Positions 1-7,082 of a stretch of 16,241 nucleotides of DNA are shown here, one piece after another. The stretch covers positions 1 through 16,241 of the forward strand of contig JAWXUH010000014.1 of the NCBI GenBank assembly GCA_044432745.1, in the 5' to 3' direction. Every line of letters begins with the position of its first letter. The stretch's first letter is position 1. Below the pieces are notes generated by a model, which made no database searches, was not told the DNA's origin, and worked only from the letters and a program-made list of their open reading frames with translations. The DNA is from CAKOSP01 sp044432745 (GTDB lineage Bacteria; Bacillota_I; Bacilli_A; RF39; UBA660). The translations under genes were made by a program, and so were the position numbers.

Positions 1-16
1 TTAATTTGTTATATAT

Positions 17-45
17 TTGATTTTTATAAATCGAAGTGCTATAAT
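17..45 (+). promoter_or_regulatory. sigma-A-type promoter for the TM2/DUF2752 operon
   Basis: TTGATT at 17-22, a 17-bp spacer and a perfect TATAAT at 40-45. Transcription would start near 52, so the leader is only about a dozen bases before the ATG at 66. The match to consensus is strong and the placement fits the first gene. Confidence 0.8.
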
Positions 46-65
46 ATATTTGAGGTGTAGTGAAG

Positions 66-344
66 ATGAATCAAGGACAAGAAAATGTAACTGTAAATCA
101 AACTAATACTCCTGCTCAAAAATCTAAAGTTTGTGCTGGAATATTAGGAATTTTATTAGGATCGTTAGGAATTCATAATTTTTATTTAGGATATACTGGA
201 AAAGGTGTTGCTCAATTATTAATCACTGTGTTAAGTTGTGGTTTTTTAGCAGTAATCTCTTCTGTATGGGGTCTAGTTGAAGGTATAATGATTTTAACAG
301 GATCTATTGATAAAGATGCAAGTGGTCAACTATTAAAAGACTAA
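66..344 (+). CDS. TM2 domain-containing small membrane protein
   Basis: A 92-residue integral membrane protein of the TM2 family (Pfam TM2): two hydrophobic helices with a short turn. After a polar Gln/Asn-rich N-terminus of about 20 residues comes the hallmark GSLGIHNFYLGYTGKG stretch in and after helix 1. Helix 2 ends in WGLVEGI, the usual family signature, followed by a polar DxxG-type tail. The start is placed at ATG 66: GAGGTG at 52-57 is well spaced from it, while the in-frame GTG at 60 lies only two bases from that Shine-Dalgarno. The stop overlaps the next ATG by one base (TAATG), so the two genes are translationally coupled. The biochemical role of bacterial TM2 proteins is not well defined. 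Confidence 0.9.
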   Translation: MNQGQENVTVNQTNTPAQKSKVCAGILGILLGSLGIHNFYLGYTGKGVAQLLITVLSCGFLAVISSVWGLVEGIMILTGSIDKDASGQLLKD

Positions 345-709
345 TGTTAAAAAAAGTATTATTATTAGTAGTAATATTTTTTTTATTGTATGCTTTTATT
401 CAATTACTTAGCAATAACATATTTGATTGTATCTTTACTAAATATTTAAATATACATTGTCCTGGTTGTGGATTAACTAGATCATTTAGGGCAATACTTA
501 ATTTAGATTTTAAAACGGCATTTAATTATAATTATTTAGGAATTCCGATATTTTTTGGAATAATTATACTTTTTATTCTTCTTATTTATGACGTTTTAAC
601 TTTTAAATTTACGTTTACAAAGAAAATTTTAGATTTTTGTGATAAGCAGTACAAATTTATATTGTTTATAATTATAATTATGTTTATTATTAATAATATA
701 AAATATTAA
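344..709 (+). CDS. DUF2752 family membrane protein
   Basis: A 121-residue protein with an N-terminal hydrophobic segment (about residues 4-24) and two more hydrophobic helices (about 67-90 and 103-118). Between the first two is the DUF2752 signature CPGCGLTRSFRAI (about residues 39-51), a CxxCGxTR motif that may form a metal or disulphide site. TM2 and DUF2752 genes are often neighbours in Firmicutes and Bacteroidota, and here they share a 1-bp stop/start overlap. No separate Shine-Dalgarno is obvious, so translation probably depends on the upstream gene. Function unknown; the family call is from the motif and topology. Confidence 0.85.
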   Translation: MLKKVLLLVVIFFLLYAFIQLLSNNIFDCIFTKYLNIHCPGCGLTRSFRAILNLDFKTAFNYNYLGIPIFFGIIILFILLIYDVLTFKFTFTKKILDFCDKQYKFILFIIIIMFIINNIKY

Positions 710-738
710 AAAAAGAAAACTCTCCAAGTTTTCTTTTT
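710..738. terminator. bidirectional intrinsic terminator
   Basis: A 12-bp perfect stem, AAAAAGAAAACT (710-721) and AGTTTTCTTTTT (727-738), with a 5-base loop. A-rich and T-rich arms give a U-run in both directions, so it can serve both the plus-strand operon ending at 709 and the minus-strand gene whose stop begins at 739. The hairpin overlaps that stop codon. Confidence 0.85.
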
Positions 739-1255
739 ATATTGTTTTATAATAATAGTTTTCTTTTGAAACATTTTCTTTGAAGCTAAGTAAAAATTCG
801 TCTTTTAAATCAGGGAATTCTTTTTCATCTATAGTTCCAGGAATTATTTTTATAAAAGATGATTCTTTATTATTTATATCAGTAAATGTCATAAAAAATA
901 ATATATATTTAACTGAATTACTTTCAAGTTGATAAATATTTAAAATTAGATTTTCGTATTCAAACAGTTTTTTATGTTCTTCTGCATAACTTTTTATAAT
1001 TTGTCCAGAAAATTTTTGGTCTAGTCCTTCTAATAATATATCGTTATTATTTATATTGAATTTTAACGAATCATACGTTGAGTGCTCCCATGATGTATTA
1101 TTAATGCTCAGTTCATCTTCAGGCATAATAATACGTATTTCAGTAGAATCAACTTCGTCAAAATTACTATTTTCTTTATAAAAATTGTAAAAAAAACCTA
1201 ATGTTAATAATGTAATACAAATAAATTTTACTTTATTTGATTTTTTTTTAACCAT
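737..1255 (-). CDS. membrane-anchored protein of unknown function
   Basis: A 172-residue protein with a Lys-rich N-terminus and one hydrophobic segment (about residues 10-24), so an uncleaved signal anchor. A polar, Glu/Asn-rich extracytoplasmic domain of about 145 residues follows. No lipobox cysteine is present. I do not recognise the family; the alternating strand-like pattern in the C-terminal half suggests a small alpha/beta fold. The start is ATG at 1255: GGTGAG lies just upstream, and the possible GTG at 1264 is part of that Shine-Dalgarno. An extended -10 element sits just upstream. It converges on the DUF2752 gene and shares its terminator. Confidence 0.7.
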   Translation of the reverse strand: MVKKKSNKVKFICITLLTLGFFYNFYKENSNFDEVDSTEIRIIMPEDELSINNTSWEHSTYDSLKFNINNNDILLEGLDQKFSGQIIKSYAEEHKKLFEYENLILNIYQLESNSVKYILFFMTFTDINNKESSFIKIIPGTIDEKEFPDLKDEFLLSFKENVSKENYYYKTI

Positions 1256-1271
1256 ATTTCTCACCTATAAA

Positions 1272-1280
1272 ATTATACCA
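1272..1280 (-). promoter_or_regulatory. extended -10 promoter element
   Basis: On the minus strand the bases read TGGTATAAT, a TGn-extended perfect -10 (hexamer at 1272-1277). The expected -35 position (1295-1300, CTCGTT) is poor, as is usual for extended -10 promoters. It is placed about 17 bp upstream of the ATG at 1255. Confidence 0.55.
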
Positions 1281-1348
1281 CGTTTTAACTATGGAACGAG
1301 ATTATTTGTAATATTATGACTAATTTATGTATTTAATTATTATTATTG

Positions 1349-1377
1349 TTTACAATTATTTTTAATTTTGATATTCT
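1349..1377 (+). promoter_or_regulatory. candidate promoter of the SDR gene
   Basis: TTTACA (1349-1354), a 17-bp spacer and TATTCT (1372-1377), about 20 bp before the ATG at 1399. Both hexamers are imperfect, and AT-rich DNA gives chance matches, so this is tentative. Confidence 0.35.
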
Positions 1378-1398
1378 TTATATAAGAAAGTAGGCAAA

Positions 1399-2160
1399 AT
1401 GAAAAAATTAGAAAATAAAGTTGCAATTATAACAGGTGGAGCATCTGGAATTGGTAAAGCTACGGCTGAATTATATTTAAAATCAGGAGCAATTTGTTTA
1501 GTTGCTGATATAAATGAAGAAAATCTTGATATTTTTAAAAGTGAATTATCTGAATATAGCGATAAGTTATTAACATTAAAAATTGATGTATCTAAAAAAG
1601 AAGAAGTAGAAAAAATGATAGATATTGCTATAGAAAAATTTGGTAAAGTAGATATTCTAGTTAATAACGCAGGAATTATGGATAATTTAACTCCTATTGC
1701 AGAAATGGAAGATGAACTTTGGGATAATGTATTGTCAGTTAATCTTAATAGTGTAATGTACGGTACTCGTAAAGCTGTAAAGTATTTTCTTGAAAACAAT
1801 ATATCTGGAATAATAATTAACGTTTCTTCTTTATCTGGTGTTTGTGCAGGAAGAGGAGGACTTGCTTATACTACGTCTAAACATGCAGTTGTAGGTCTTA
1901 CGAAGAATGTTGCTTTTATGTATGGCGATGCAGGTATTCGTTGTAATGCTATTTGTCCAGGTACAACTAAAACTGCTATACTAAGTGATATGAGACCTAG
2001 TGAATTAGGTTTAAAGAAAGCTACTTCAGGTTATTCAGGATCTACTAGACAAGCGGAAGCGGAAGAAATCGCTCAAAGTGCATTATTTTTAGCAACAGAA
2101 GATTCTTCATTTATAAATGGTGTTTCTATGGTACTAGATGGTGGATGGAGCGCATACTAA
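1399..2160 (+). CDS. short-chain dehydrogenase/reductase (classical SDR)
   Basis: A 253-residue cytoplasmic NAD(P)-dependent oxidoreductase of the classical SDR family, usual length. The Rossmann motif TGGASGIG is at 12-19. Asp37 after beta-2 (VADIN) favours NAD(H) over NADP(H). NNAG is at 89-92, the active-site Asn region (VNLN) near 114-117, catalytic Ser at 143-144, YTTSK with Tyr157 and Lys161, and the PG turn at 187-188. The C-terminal LDGGW is also typical. The substrate cannot be told: the substrate loop (about 190-220) is not diagnostic, and annotations such as 3-oxoacyl-ACP reductase or a hydroxysteroid/sugar dehydrogenase would be guesses. It is monocistronic with its own terminator. 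The Shine-Dalgarno is weak (AGG, four bases from the ATG). Confidence 0.93.
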   Translation: MKKLENKVAIITGGASGIGKATAELYLKSGAICLVADINEENLDIFKSELSEYSDKLLTLKIDVSKKEEVEKMIDIAIEKFGKVDILVNNAGIMDNLTPIAEMEDELWDNVLSVNLNSVMYGTRKAVKYFLENNISGIIINVSSLSGVCAGRGGLAYTTSKHAVVGLTKNVAFMYGDAGIRCNAICPGTTKTAILSDMRPSELGLKKATSGYSGSTRQAEAEEIAQSALFLATEDSSFINGVSMVLDGGWSAY

Positions 2161-2163
2161 ACT

Positions 2164-2189
2164 AAAATAGTTTTAAAACTATTTTTTTT
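2164..2189 (+). terminator. intrinsic terminator after the SDR gene
   Basis: A 22-bp perfect palindrome (2164-2185, AAAATAGTTTT and its complement) running into eight T residues, three bases after the stop codon. Confidence 0.85.
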
Positions 2190-2227
2190 ATTTTAATATT
2201 CTAAATTATGTATACTAATAATATATC

Positions 2228-2256
2228 TTGACAAAAAGTAATTTTAGTGATACAAT
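2228..2256 (+). promoter_or_regulatory. strong promoter of the 51-aa gene
   Basis: Perfect TTGACA (2228-2233), a 17-bp spacer and TACAAT (2251-2256). This is among the best sigma-A-type matches in the window and lies 22 bp before the ATG at 2279. Confidence 0.85.
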
Positions 2257-2278
2257 TTATATATCTTGAGGGGGATAT

Positions 2279-2434
2279 ATGACTGAGAACGAACTAAAAT
2301 TTTTATCGTATGCATTACAAAACTATGAAACATTAAATGACGATCTTAAACTTCTTACAAAAAATTTAATGCTTAAATTAATGGACGAAGTAAAAAAAGA
2401 AAACGATGAATTAGATAATAAAAGAAGATATTAA
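2279..2434 (+). CDS. small helical protein, 51 aa, unknown function
   Basis: A short gene with every sign of being expressed. It has a near-consensus promoter at 2228-2256, a very strong Shine-Dalgarno (GAGGGGG, 2268-2274) four bases before ATG 2279, an open frame of 51 codons, and a hairpin terminator right after the TAA. The product begins MTENELKFLSYALQNYETL and ends KKENDELDNKRRY. It has no transmembrane segment or cysteine, is rich in Leu, Asp, Glu and Lys, and is predicted to be almost wholly alpha-helical with an amphipathic middle. It could be a small regulator or an assembly partner. I recognise no family. Confidence 0.75.
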   Translation: MTENELKFLSYALQNYETLNDDLKLLTKNLMLKLMDEVKKENDELDNKRRY

Positions 2435-2440
2435 AAATGA

Positions 2441-2474
2441 AAAAGTGTTTACAACTAGTGTAAATACTTTTTTT
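2441..2474 (+). terminator. intrinsic terminator after the 51-aa gene
   Basis: Stem AAAAGTGTTTACA (2441-2453) with TGTAAATACTTTT, one G-U pair, 5-base loop, ending in a run of seven T residues. Confidence 0.85.
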
Positions 2475-2537
2475 ATTAGAAAAAATAAAATTTTTTTTAC
2501 AAAAAGTGTATACTGGGAAATAGTGTTATAAAATTTA

Positions 2538-2566
2538 TTTAAAAATTTTATTGAACGTTGTATAAT
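2538..2566 (+). promoter_or_regulatory. candidate promoter of the anchored protein gene
   Basis: Perfect TATAAT at 2561-2566, 26 bp before ATG 2592. The -35 at 17-bp spacing is only TTTAAA (2538-2543). The -10 is convincing, the -35 is not. Confidence 0.5.
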
Positions 2567-2591
2567 AAAAATAAATAAAGGGTAGAATATT

Positions 2592-3863
2592 ATGAATAAT
2601 AAAGAAGAAGAAACAATTAATAAAAGTTCTAATAAGAAAATAGATAAAAAAACAAATAAAAAATTTTTAATAATAATTTTAATTTTATTTTTATGTAGTG
2701 TATTGTTATTGTTTATTTTCTATGGATATTCTAATTCTAAAACGTCTAATGAAGCTGATTCTAATATGTTTCAAAATGATGTAGAAGAAGATACACTAGA
2801 AAATAATCAGAATAGTCTACTGAAATTAACAGAGTCAATTGAAGGGATATTAACAGAACAAAAAACATATTCTTTTACATCATTATATATCAATTATTCA
2901 GAAGATGTATATAGAGAATCTACACAGGAAAATTGGTTAAGCGATAATGTAAACATTATAAATGAAACATCATTTGCAGGAGATAAGTCTAATAGATTGT
3001 ATTTGGCTGAGGTTTTATTATTAAATACTTTAGAAAATCCAAAAGAATCTGAAGAAAGTTTTGTCAATATAACTTCTGTTCCTAGTGTAAGTTTAATATC
3101 TTCTAATACATTTAATGATTATTATATTGATGATTATTATTATATTTTTACAGTTGATATTGGTGATGAAGATATGGAAAAATGCTTAAGTAGTTTGTCT
3201 GAATTTCATCAATACATGAACGTGGATGAAGCTAATCCAGAATATCAATTTATGAAATCAAAAACAATAGAAAATAGTCAATTATATACTATAGGTAATA
3301 CTATTTTATTTATGATGCATCCTCTATCTAGTGTAATTGTTAAAGGATTAGAAGATAATTTTGATTTGACTAATCACACGCATATGTTAAATGATTCTAA
3401 TCATGATGGATTATTAGAAGAAATAGATGTCTTTTTGTTTAATGAAATATATAATTGGCATAATGAAAATATCGAAATTGGATTGCAATTAGATGATAAA
3501 AGTACGTTTACTGTAGACCCTGATTTTGTATTATCAGATCTTAGCTTCTTAGACGAAACTTTACAGGAAAATTTAAGTGATTTGGTACCATATAAAGACG
3601 CTTTATATGTTTCAAATTACTTATCTACATTATGTGTATTTGAGGTAGAAGATGGGATATCGGTTAGCGATCTTGCTGATGAAATAACTAAAAAAGCAGA
3701 AGATGATGATTATGGTGGAACAACTATTATAGATACTATAGGTGATAATATTATTTATATTTTGATGTATTCAACGAATGATAGTTACACATCAATTTCA
3801 CTTCCTGAGCAGAATGCAACTTTATTAAAAGATTTTCTCGAAAACTTTAAAAAAGGATTATAA
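2592..3863 (+). CDS. membrane-anchored extracytoplasmic protein with duplicated domain
   Basis: A 423-residue protein with a Lys-rich cytoplasmic N-terminus (1-24), one hydrophobic anchor (about 25-44), an acidic linker, and an extracytoplasmic region of about 360 residues. Two segments look like repeats of one domain: about 178-254 and 338-418. Both run from a Tyr-rich strand (DYYYIFTVDIGDED versus LSTLCVFEVEDGIS), through a helix, to a strand-turn-strand (TIENSQLYTIGNTILFMM versus TIIDTIGDNIIYILMY). The second resembles the DUF4358 lipoprotein domain of Clostridia, a tentative call. Between them DSNHDGLLEEID (268-279) has an EF-hand-like calcium spacing (D, N, D, D at 1, 3, 5, 12). There is no lipobox. 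The Shine-Dalgarno is AAAGGG at 2577-2582. Likely a cell-surface protein; function unknown. Confidence 0.75.
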   Translation: MNNKEEETINKSSNKKIDKKTNKKFLIIILILFLCSVLLLFIFYGYSNSKTSNEADSNMFQNDVEEDTLENNQNSLLKLTESIEGILTEQKTYSFTSLYINYSEDVYRESTQENWLSDNVNIINETSFAGDKSNRLYLAEVLLLNTLENPKESEESFVNITSVPSVSLISSNTFNDYYIDDYYYIFTVDIGDEDMEKCLSSLSEFHQYMNVDEANPEYQFMKSKTIENSQLYTIGNTILFMMHPLSSVIVKGLEDNFDLTNHTHMLNDSNHDGLLEEIDVFLFNEIYNWHNENIEIGLQLDDKSTFTVDPDFVLSDLSFLDETLQENLSDLVPYKDALYVSNYLSTLCVFEVEDGISVSDLADEITKKAEDDDYGGTTIIDTIGDNIIYILMYSTNDSYTSISLPEQNATLLKDFLENFKKGL

Positions 3864-3891
3864 ATTATTTTATTTAAACTAAAATTTTAAG

Positions 3892-3926
3892 AAAAAAGAT
3901 TGTCTATATAAAAACAATCTTTTTTT
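3892..3926 (+). terminator. intrinsic terminator of the anchored protein gene
   Basis: A 12-bp perfect stem AAAAAAGATTGT (3892-3903) with ACAATCTTTTTT (3914-3925), a 10-base loop and a U-run. Confidence 0.9.
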
Positions 3927-3950
3927 GTTTAATACATACATTGTTATATT

Positions 3951-4010
3951 CGTAAAACGGCAAAAAATGCAGTAATAGATTTTGGTCATAACATAATTAC
4001 TTTAGTCTAA
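3951..4010 (+). pseudogene. short decayed coding remnant (VIDFGHN)
   Basis: This gene-poor stretch carries a frame reading KTAKNAVIDFGHN before stopping at 4008-4010, without a good start codon or ribosome site. The VID-GH pattern and its DNA (17 of 24 bases) resemble the start of the amidase-like remnant at 12693-12758 on the other side of the cassette. Amidase_3 enzymes begin with VxIDPGHGG, whose His binds zinc; here the Pro is Phe and the Gly is Asn. It may be a relic of such a gene, or chance. Low confidence. Confidence 0.25.
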
Positions 4011-4093
4011 ATTAATAATTGAATAATTATTAGTTGTATGAAACTCTACTTAAGATATATCTTTATTATTATTTTAATCAATTATCGTCGTCG

Positions 4094-4122
4094 TTGACGT
4101 ATTATTCACTTAGTGGTATAAT
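4094..4122 (+). promoter_or_regulatory. likely promoter of the five-gene cassette
   Basis: TTGACG (4094-4099), a 17-bp spacer and a perfect TATAAT (4117-4122), the best promoter between the upstream terminator and the first cassette gene. Start of transcription near 4129 leaves a leader of about 265 bases before ATG 4395. A weaker alternative, TTGATA (4292-4297) and TAAATT (4315-4320) at 17-bp spacing, lies closer to the gene. Confidence 0.65.
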
Positions 4123-4136
4123 TTGCGTATAAGTGA
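4106..4136. promoter_or_regulatory. candidate operator (inverted repeat around the -10)
   Basis: TCACTTA at 4106-4112 and TAAGTGA at 4130-4136 form a perfect 7-bp inverted repeat with a 17-bp centre that contains the TATAAT and reaches the likely start site. A second, smaller repeat CGTC-GTT-GACG (4089-4099) overlaps the -35. The position is where a dimeric repressor would block RNA polymerase. Which protein would bind is unknown; the alpha-CTD/sigma-4 protein encoded next is a possible candidate. Confidence 0.45.
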
Positions 4137-4256
4137 TGTTACGGAATTTACGATAACTAGAAAAGCCTTTTTGAACTGGAATACAAAAGGTTTACAACAA
4201 TTAATTTTAAAAGATGGTGATAATAAAACACTGGTAAATATAGATGTGAAAATGTA
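4123..4256 (+). pseudogene. decayed coding remnant or structured leader
   Basis: Downstream of the -10 an open frame reads on for 44 codons (for example ITRKAFLNWNTKG, then LQQLILKDGDNK) to a TAA at 4254-4256. It has protein-like composition but no ATG or Shine-Dalgarno, and I recognise no family. CCTTTT and AAAAGG within it can form a weak hairpin without a U-run, so the region may instead act as an untranslated leader. The rest of 3927-4379 shows no gene I can support. Confidence 0.25.
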
Positions 4257-4394
4257 ATTTTAAAGGTAAAATATGCGCATTGTCTAATTATTTGATAGTT
4301 TTAGAACTAATGAATAAATTAACACAAAACATTGAAAAAATTTACGAATACAATTTTATTACACAATTATTATTGTTAGATGGAGAATTATGAA

Positions 4395-7067
4395 ATGGCA
4401 GTTTTAAAAAATCAGGATGGTACAATGAATTTTGATGTATCGAATAGATTAAACAATATATTAATAGCAAATGATATTACAAATATCGAAAAATTGATCG
4501 AATCTAAAGATTTATTTTTAAACAACGAAATACATTTAGGTGAAAAAACTAAAATGGAGTTAAAAAGTCTTATTGCAGAATTAAATATAGTAAATGAGCA
4601 AGATGTAAAAATATTTTTATTTAATGATGGCAAGGAATATTATGATGAACTTATTGCAGATTTTAATGCTAGTGTTAGAGTTATAAATTCGTTGAAAAAA
4701 ATAAACATTGAATTTTTATCTGAATTATTTAGTGTAGATGATTACGAATTAAAAAAAATACCTAGTTTAGGGGAGAAAACTTTTATTGAAATAAAAAGAT
4801 TAAAACGAACAGTTATTAAGGATTTGAAATTAGTATCTCCGTCAGTAGAAGAAGATGATAGTAAAAAAATAATTAAAAATACTTATGAAATATTTGTAAA
4901 AAATATGGATTTTCCAAATACATGTGATTACAATTTAATATATTCGGAGGTTAAAAAAAATATTGAAAGATTTGTTGATTTTTACGGTAAATGTGATTGC
5001 TTTGATTTTCTAAAAGATGATAATTTCGTAAATCAATTGTATTTTAGTGAATATATATTAAAAATGATAAAAAATTTAATATTTAACATTCTAGAGGATG
5101 AAATTAATGGATTAGAATTTAATTTAATTTGTAATAAAATTAATGTAGAAGAAAAAGTGTTGAAAAAAATAATAGATAACATGATTGAAAACAATGAAGT
5201 GAAATGTTTAGATGAAAGATATGTTATTTTCAGAAAGTCTATAGTGGAAGTTTCAAAAAAACTATTAAAAGAAAAAGACTATGATATTTTAGTTATGAAA
5301 TTAGATGGTAAAACTTTACAAGAAATAGGAGATATATACGGAGTAACTAGAGAAAGAATTCGACAAAGTATATCAAAATCAAAAGCAAAAATAAAAGAAA
5401 AAGTAAGTGAAGATACATATTCATATTTGATTACAAATTATGATATTTCAAGAGAAGATTTTTTAGAAAAATTTAAAGATAACTATGCTTACAATTATTG
5501 TAGTATCTTTTGTGATTTTAGTGAAAGAAAAACTCTAGAAGACTCATTGTCTGATGAAAAATTACCAATTAGTTTTAGAAAAAAATGTGAGAAAATTATT
5601 TATAAAAATTATATTATTATAGGAAATGAGTATGTAAAGAAAAACATAAACGACTTATTATATTACTTGATTAAAAAAAATAGCAAAACTACAATTCCTA
5701 TTACCGACGTTTATGAATCTTATAACTTATTATTAGAAGATTTGTCTTTAAAATCTGACGAGAAATTTCATTTAAGTATTAGAAACATAGAGGCACATTT
5801 ACTAAGATTTGACGAGGTTTTATGGAAGGGTAAAAAATCATTTAAATTTTATCCAATAAAAAATTATGATTTTAGTGAATTATTATCAGCAATAGATCTA
5901 GATAGTTATTCTAATATAGAATTATCAACTTTGAAATTCATAAGACAATATCCACAACTTATGAGTGAATATGACATACTAGATGAGTATGAATTACACA
6001 ATTTGTTAAAAAAAATATATGTTGGTAGTAATGAAGTTAATTTTATTAAAATGCCTACAATTAGAATAGGCGTTTGTAGTTCAGAGAAACAGATGGTCGA
6101 TTTATATACTAATCTATCGCCAATTACAAAAAAAGAATTTAGTGAAAAATATTCTGATATATATGGAATGTCAGAGGATACTGTATTAGGAAGGCTAAAA
6201 AGTGTATTAGATAGTTATTTGGTTGAATCAGAAATAAGTCATGAATTAATTGAACAGATTAACTTACTAGATTTAACAATAATAAAATCAGTACTCAAAT
6301 CAGATTTTTATGATTTTTATGAACTAAATAATATAATAAAAAATAATATAAAAAATATAAATGAAGAAATGTTTAATTCTTATTTATATCAATTATTAGG
6401 TTTTAAGACGTTTACTAATTACGTAATAAAAGAAAAATACAATAGTGCTATTGAGTATTTTATGGAACTGATTACAGAAAAAGATGTATTTGATTCCAAC
6501 TTGTTTGATAGAAGGTATAGAAAATTAATGACTTTTACTAGTGTATTTTTTAAGTTGAAAACTGATTATAAAATAATTGAGTATTTACCTAATAAGTTCA
6601 TTAATTTTTCAGTACTTCAAAAAAATGATGTAACACTAGAGATGATTGATGAATTTAAAAATGAGGTTTATAAATTCGTTGGAAACAAAACGTACTTTAC
6701 TATGGAATCAATCATAAAAAGTGGATTTTTTCATTCGTTATTTGATTTAGGTTTTGATAATTGTTTTTATTTATCAATTCTAACTCAAGGTAATAAGGAA
6801 TTAAGTTATAAAAACATGTGTAAAAATAAATTAATGATTTATGGAGTAGACAATTACAAATTGGTTGATTTTATTGAAAGTGTTGTAATTAAAGAAAAAG
6901 ATTTATCGATTGAAATTTATGATTTAATAGAATTAATGAAAAATAAATATAATCTTCACATTGAAAGATACAAAATACCTAATTATATAAAAGATTCTAG
7001 TTTGTATTACAATGAAATATATGATAAGATATTTTTAAATTATGATGTTTATTTTGAAGAAGTTTAG
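4395..7067 (+). CDS. large RNAP alpha-CTD-like / sigma-70 region 4 DNA-binding protein
   Basis: An 890-residue cytoplasmic protein. Residues about 17-62 and 92-135 each resemble the RNA polymerase alpha-subunit C-terminal domain (helix-hairpin-helix): the second reads SVRVINSLKKINIEFLSELF, then IPSLGEKTFIEIKRL, as in alpha-CTD, which contacts DNA and activators. A winged-helix-like segment (about 240-285) precedes a clear sigma-70 region 4 (about 288-337) with TLQEIGDIYGVTRERIRQ, the helix-turn-helix that reads -35 elements. The remaining 550 residues are Lys/Asp/Tyr-rich and unfamiliar. No sigma region 2 is visible, so it is not a complete sigma factor. ATG 4395 is chosen because GGAGA (4382-4386) sits 8 bases before it; ATG 4380 has no ribosome site. 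It is the first gene of the cassette, 15 bp before the rSAM gene. Plausible roles are promoter or phage-transcription sensing, or autoregulation (inference). Confidence 0.85.
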   Translation: MAVLKNQDGTMNFDVSNRLNNILIANDITNIEKLIESKDLFLNNEIHLGEKTKMELKSLIAELNIVNEQDVKIFLFNDGKEYYDELIADFNASVRVINSLKKINIEFLSELFSVDDYELKKIPSLGEKTFIEIKRLKRTVIKDLKLVSPSVEEDDSKKIIKNTYEIFVKNMDFPNTCDYNLIYSEVKKNIERFVDFYGKCDCFDFLKDDNFVNQLYFSEYILKMIKNLIFNILEDEINGLEFNLICNKINVEEKVLKKIIDNMIENNEVKCLDERYVIFRKSIVEVSKKLLKEKDYDILVMKLDGKTLQEIGDIYGVTRERIRQSISKSKAKIKEKVSEDTYSYLITNYDISREDFLEKFKDNYAYNYCSIFCDFSERKTLEDSLSDEKLPISFRKKCEKIIYKNYIIIGNEYVKKNINDLLYYLIKKNSKTTIPITDVYESYNLLLEDLSLKSDEKFHLSIRNIEAHLLRFDEVLWKGKKSFKFYPIKNYDFSELLSAIDLDSYSNIELSTLKFIRQYPQLMSEYDILDEYELHNLLKKIYVGSNEVNFIKMPTIRIGVCSSEKQMVDLYTNLSPITKKEFSEKYSDIYGMSEDTVLGRLKSVLDSYLVESEISHELIEQINLLDLTIIKSVLKSDFYDFYELNNIIKNNIKNINEEMFNSYLYQLLGFKTFTNYVIKEKYNSAIEYFMELITEKDVFDSNLFDRRYRKLMTFTSVFFKLKTDYKIIEYLPNKFINFSVLQKNDVTLEMIDEFKNEVYKFVGNKTYFTMESIIKSGFFHSLFDLGFDNCFYLSILTQGNKELSYKNMCKNKLMIYGVDNYKLVDFIESVVIKEKDLSIEIYDLIELMKNKYNLHIERYKIPNYIKDSSLYYNEIYDKIFLNYDVYFEEV

Positions 7068-7082
7068 AAATTGGAGTAATTT

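Noticed and set aside
1362..1799. Minus-strand open frame of 145 codons opposite the SDR gene
   Set aside because: It is the antisense shadow of a well-supported SDR gene; no ribosome site and a low-complexity Ser/Leu/Ile product.
4310..4393. 27-codon plus-strand frame overlapping the start of the first cassette gene
   Set aside because: No Shine-Dalgarno or recognisable product; could act as a leader peptide, but nothing beyond the overlap supports it.
4412..4633. Minus-strand frame within the alpha-CTD/sigma-4 gene
   Set aside because: Shadow of a gene with recognisable domains on the other strand.
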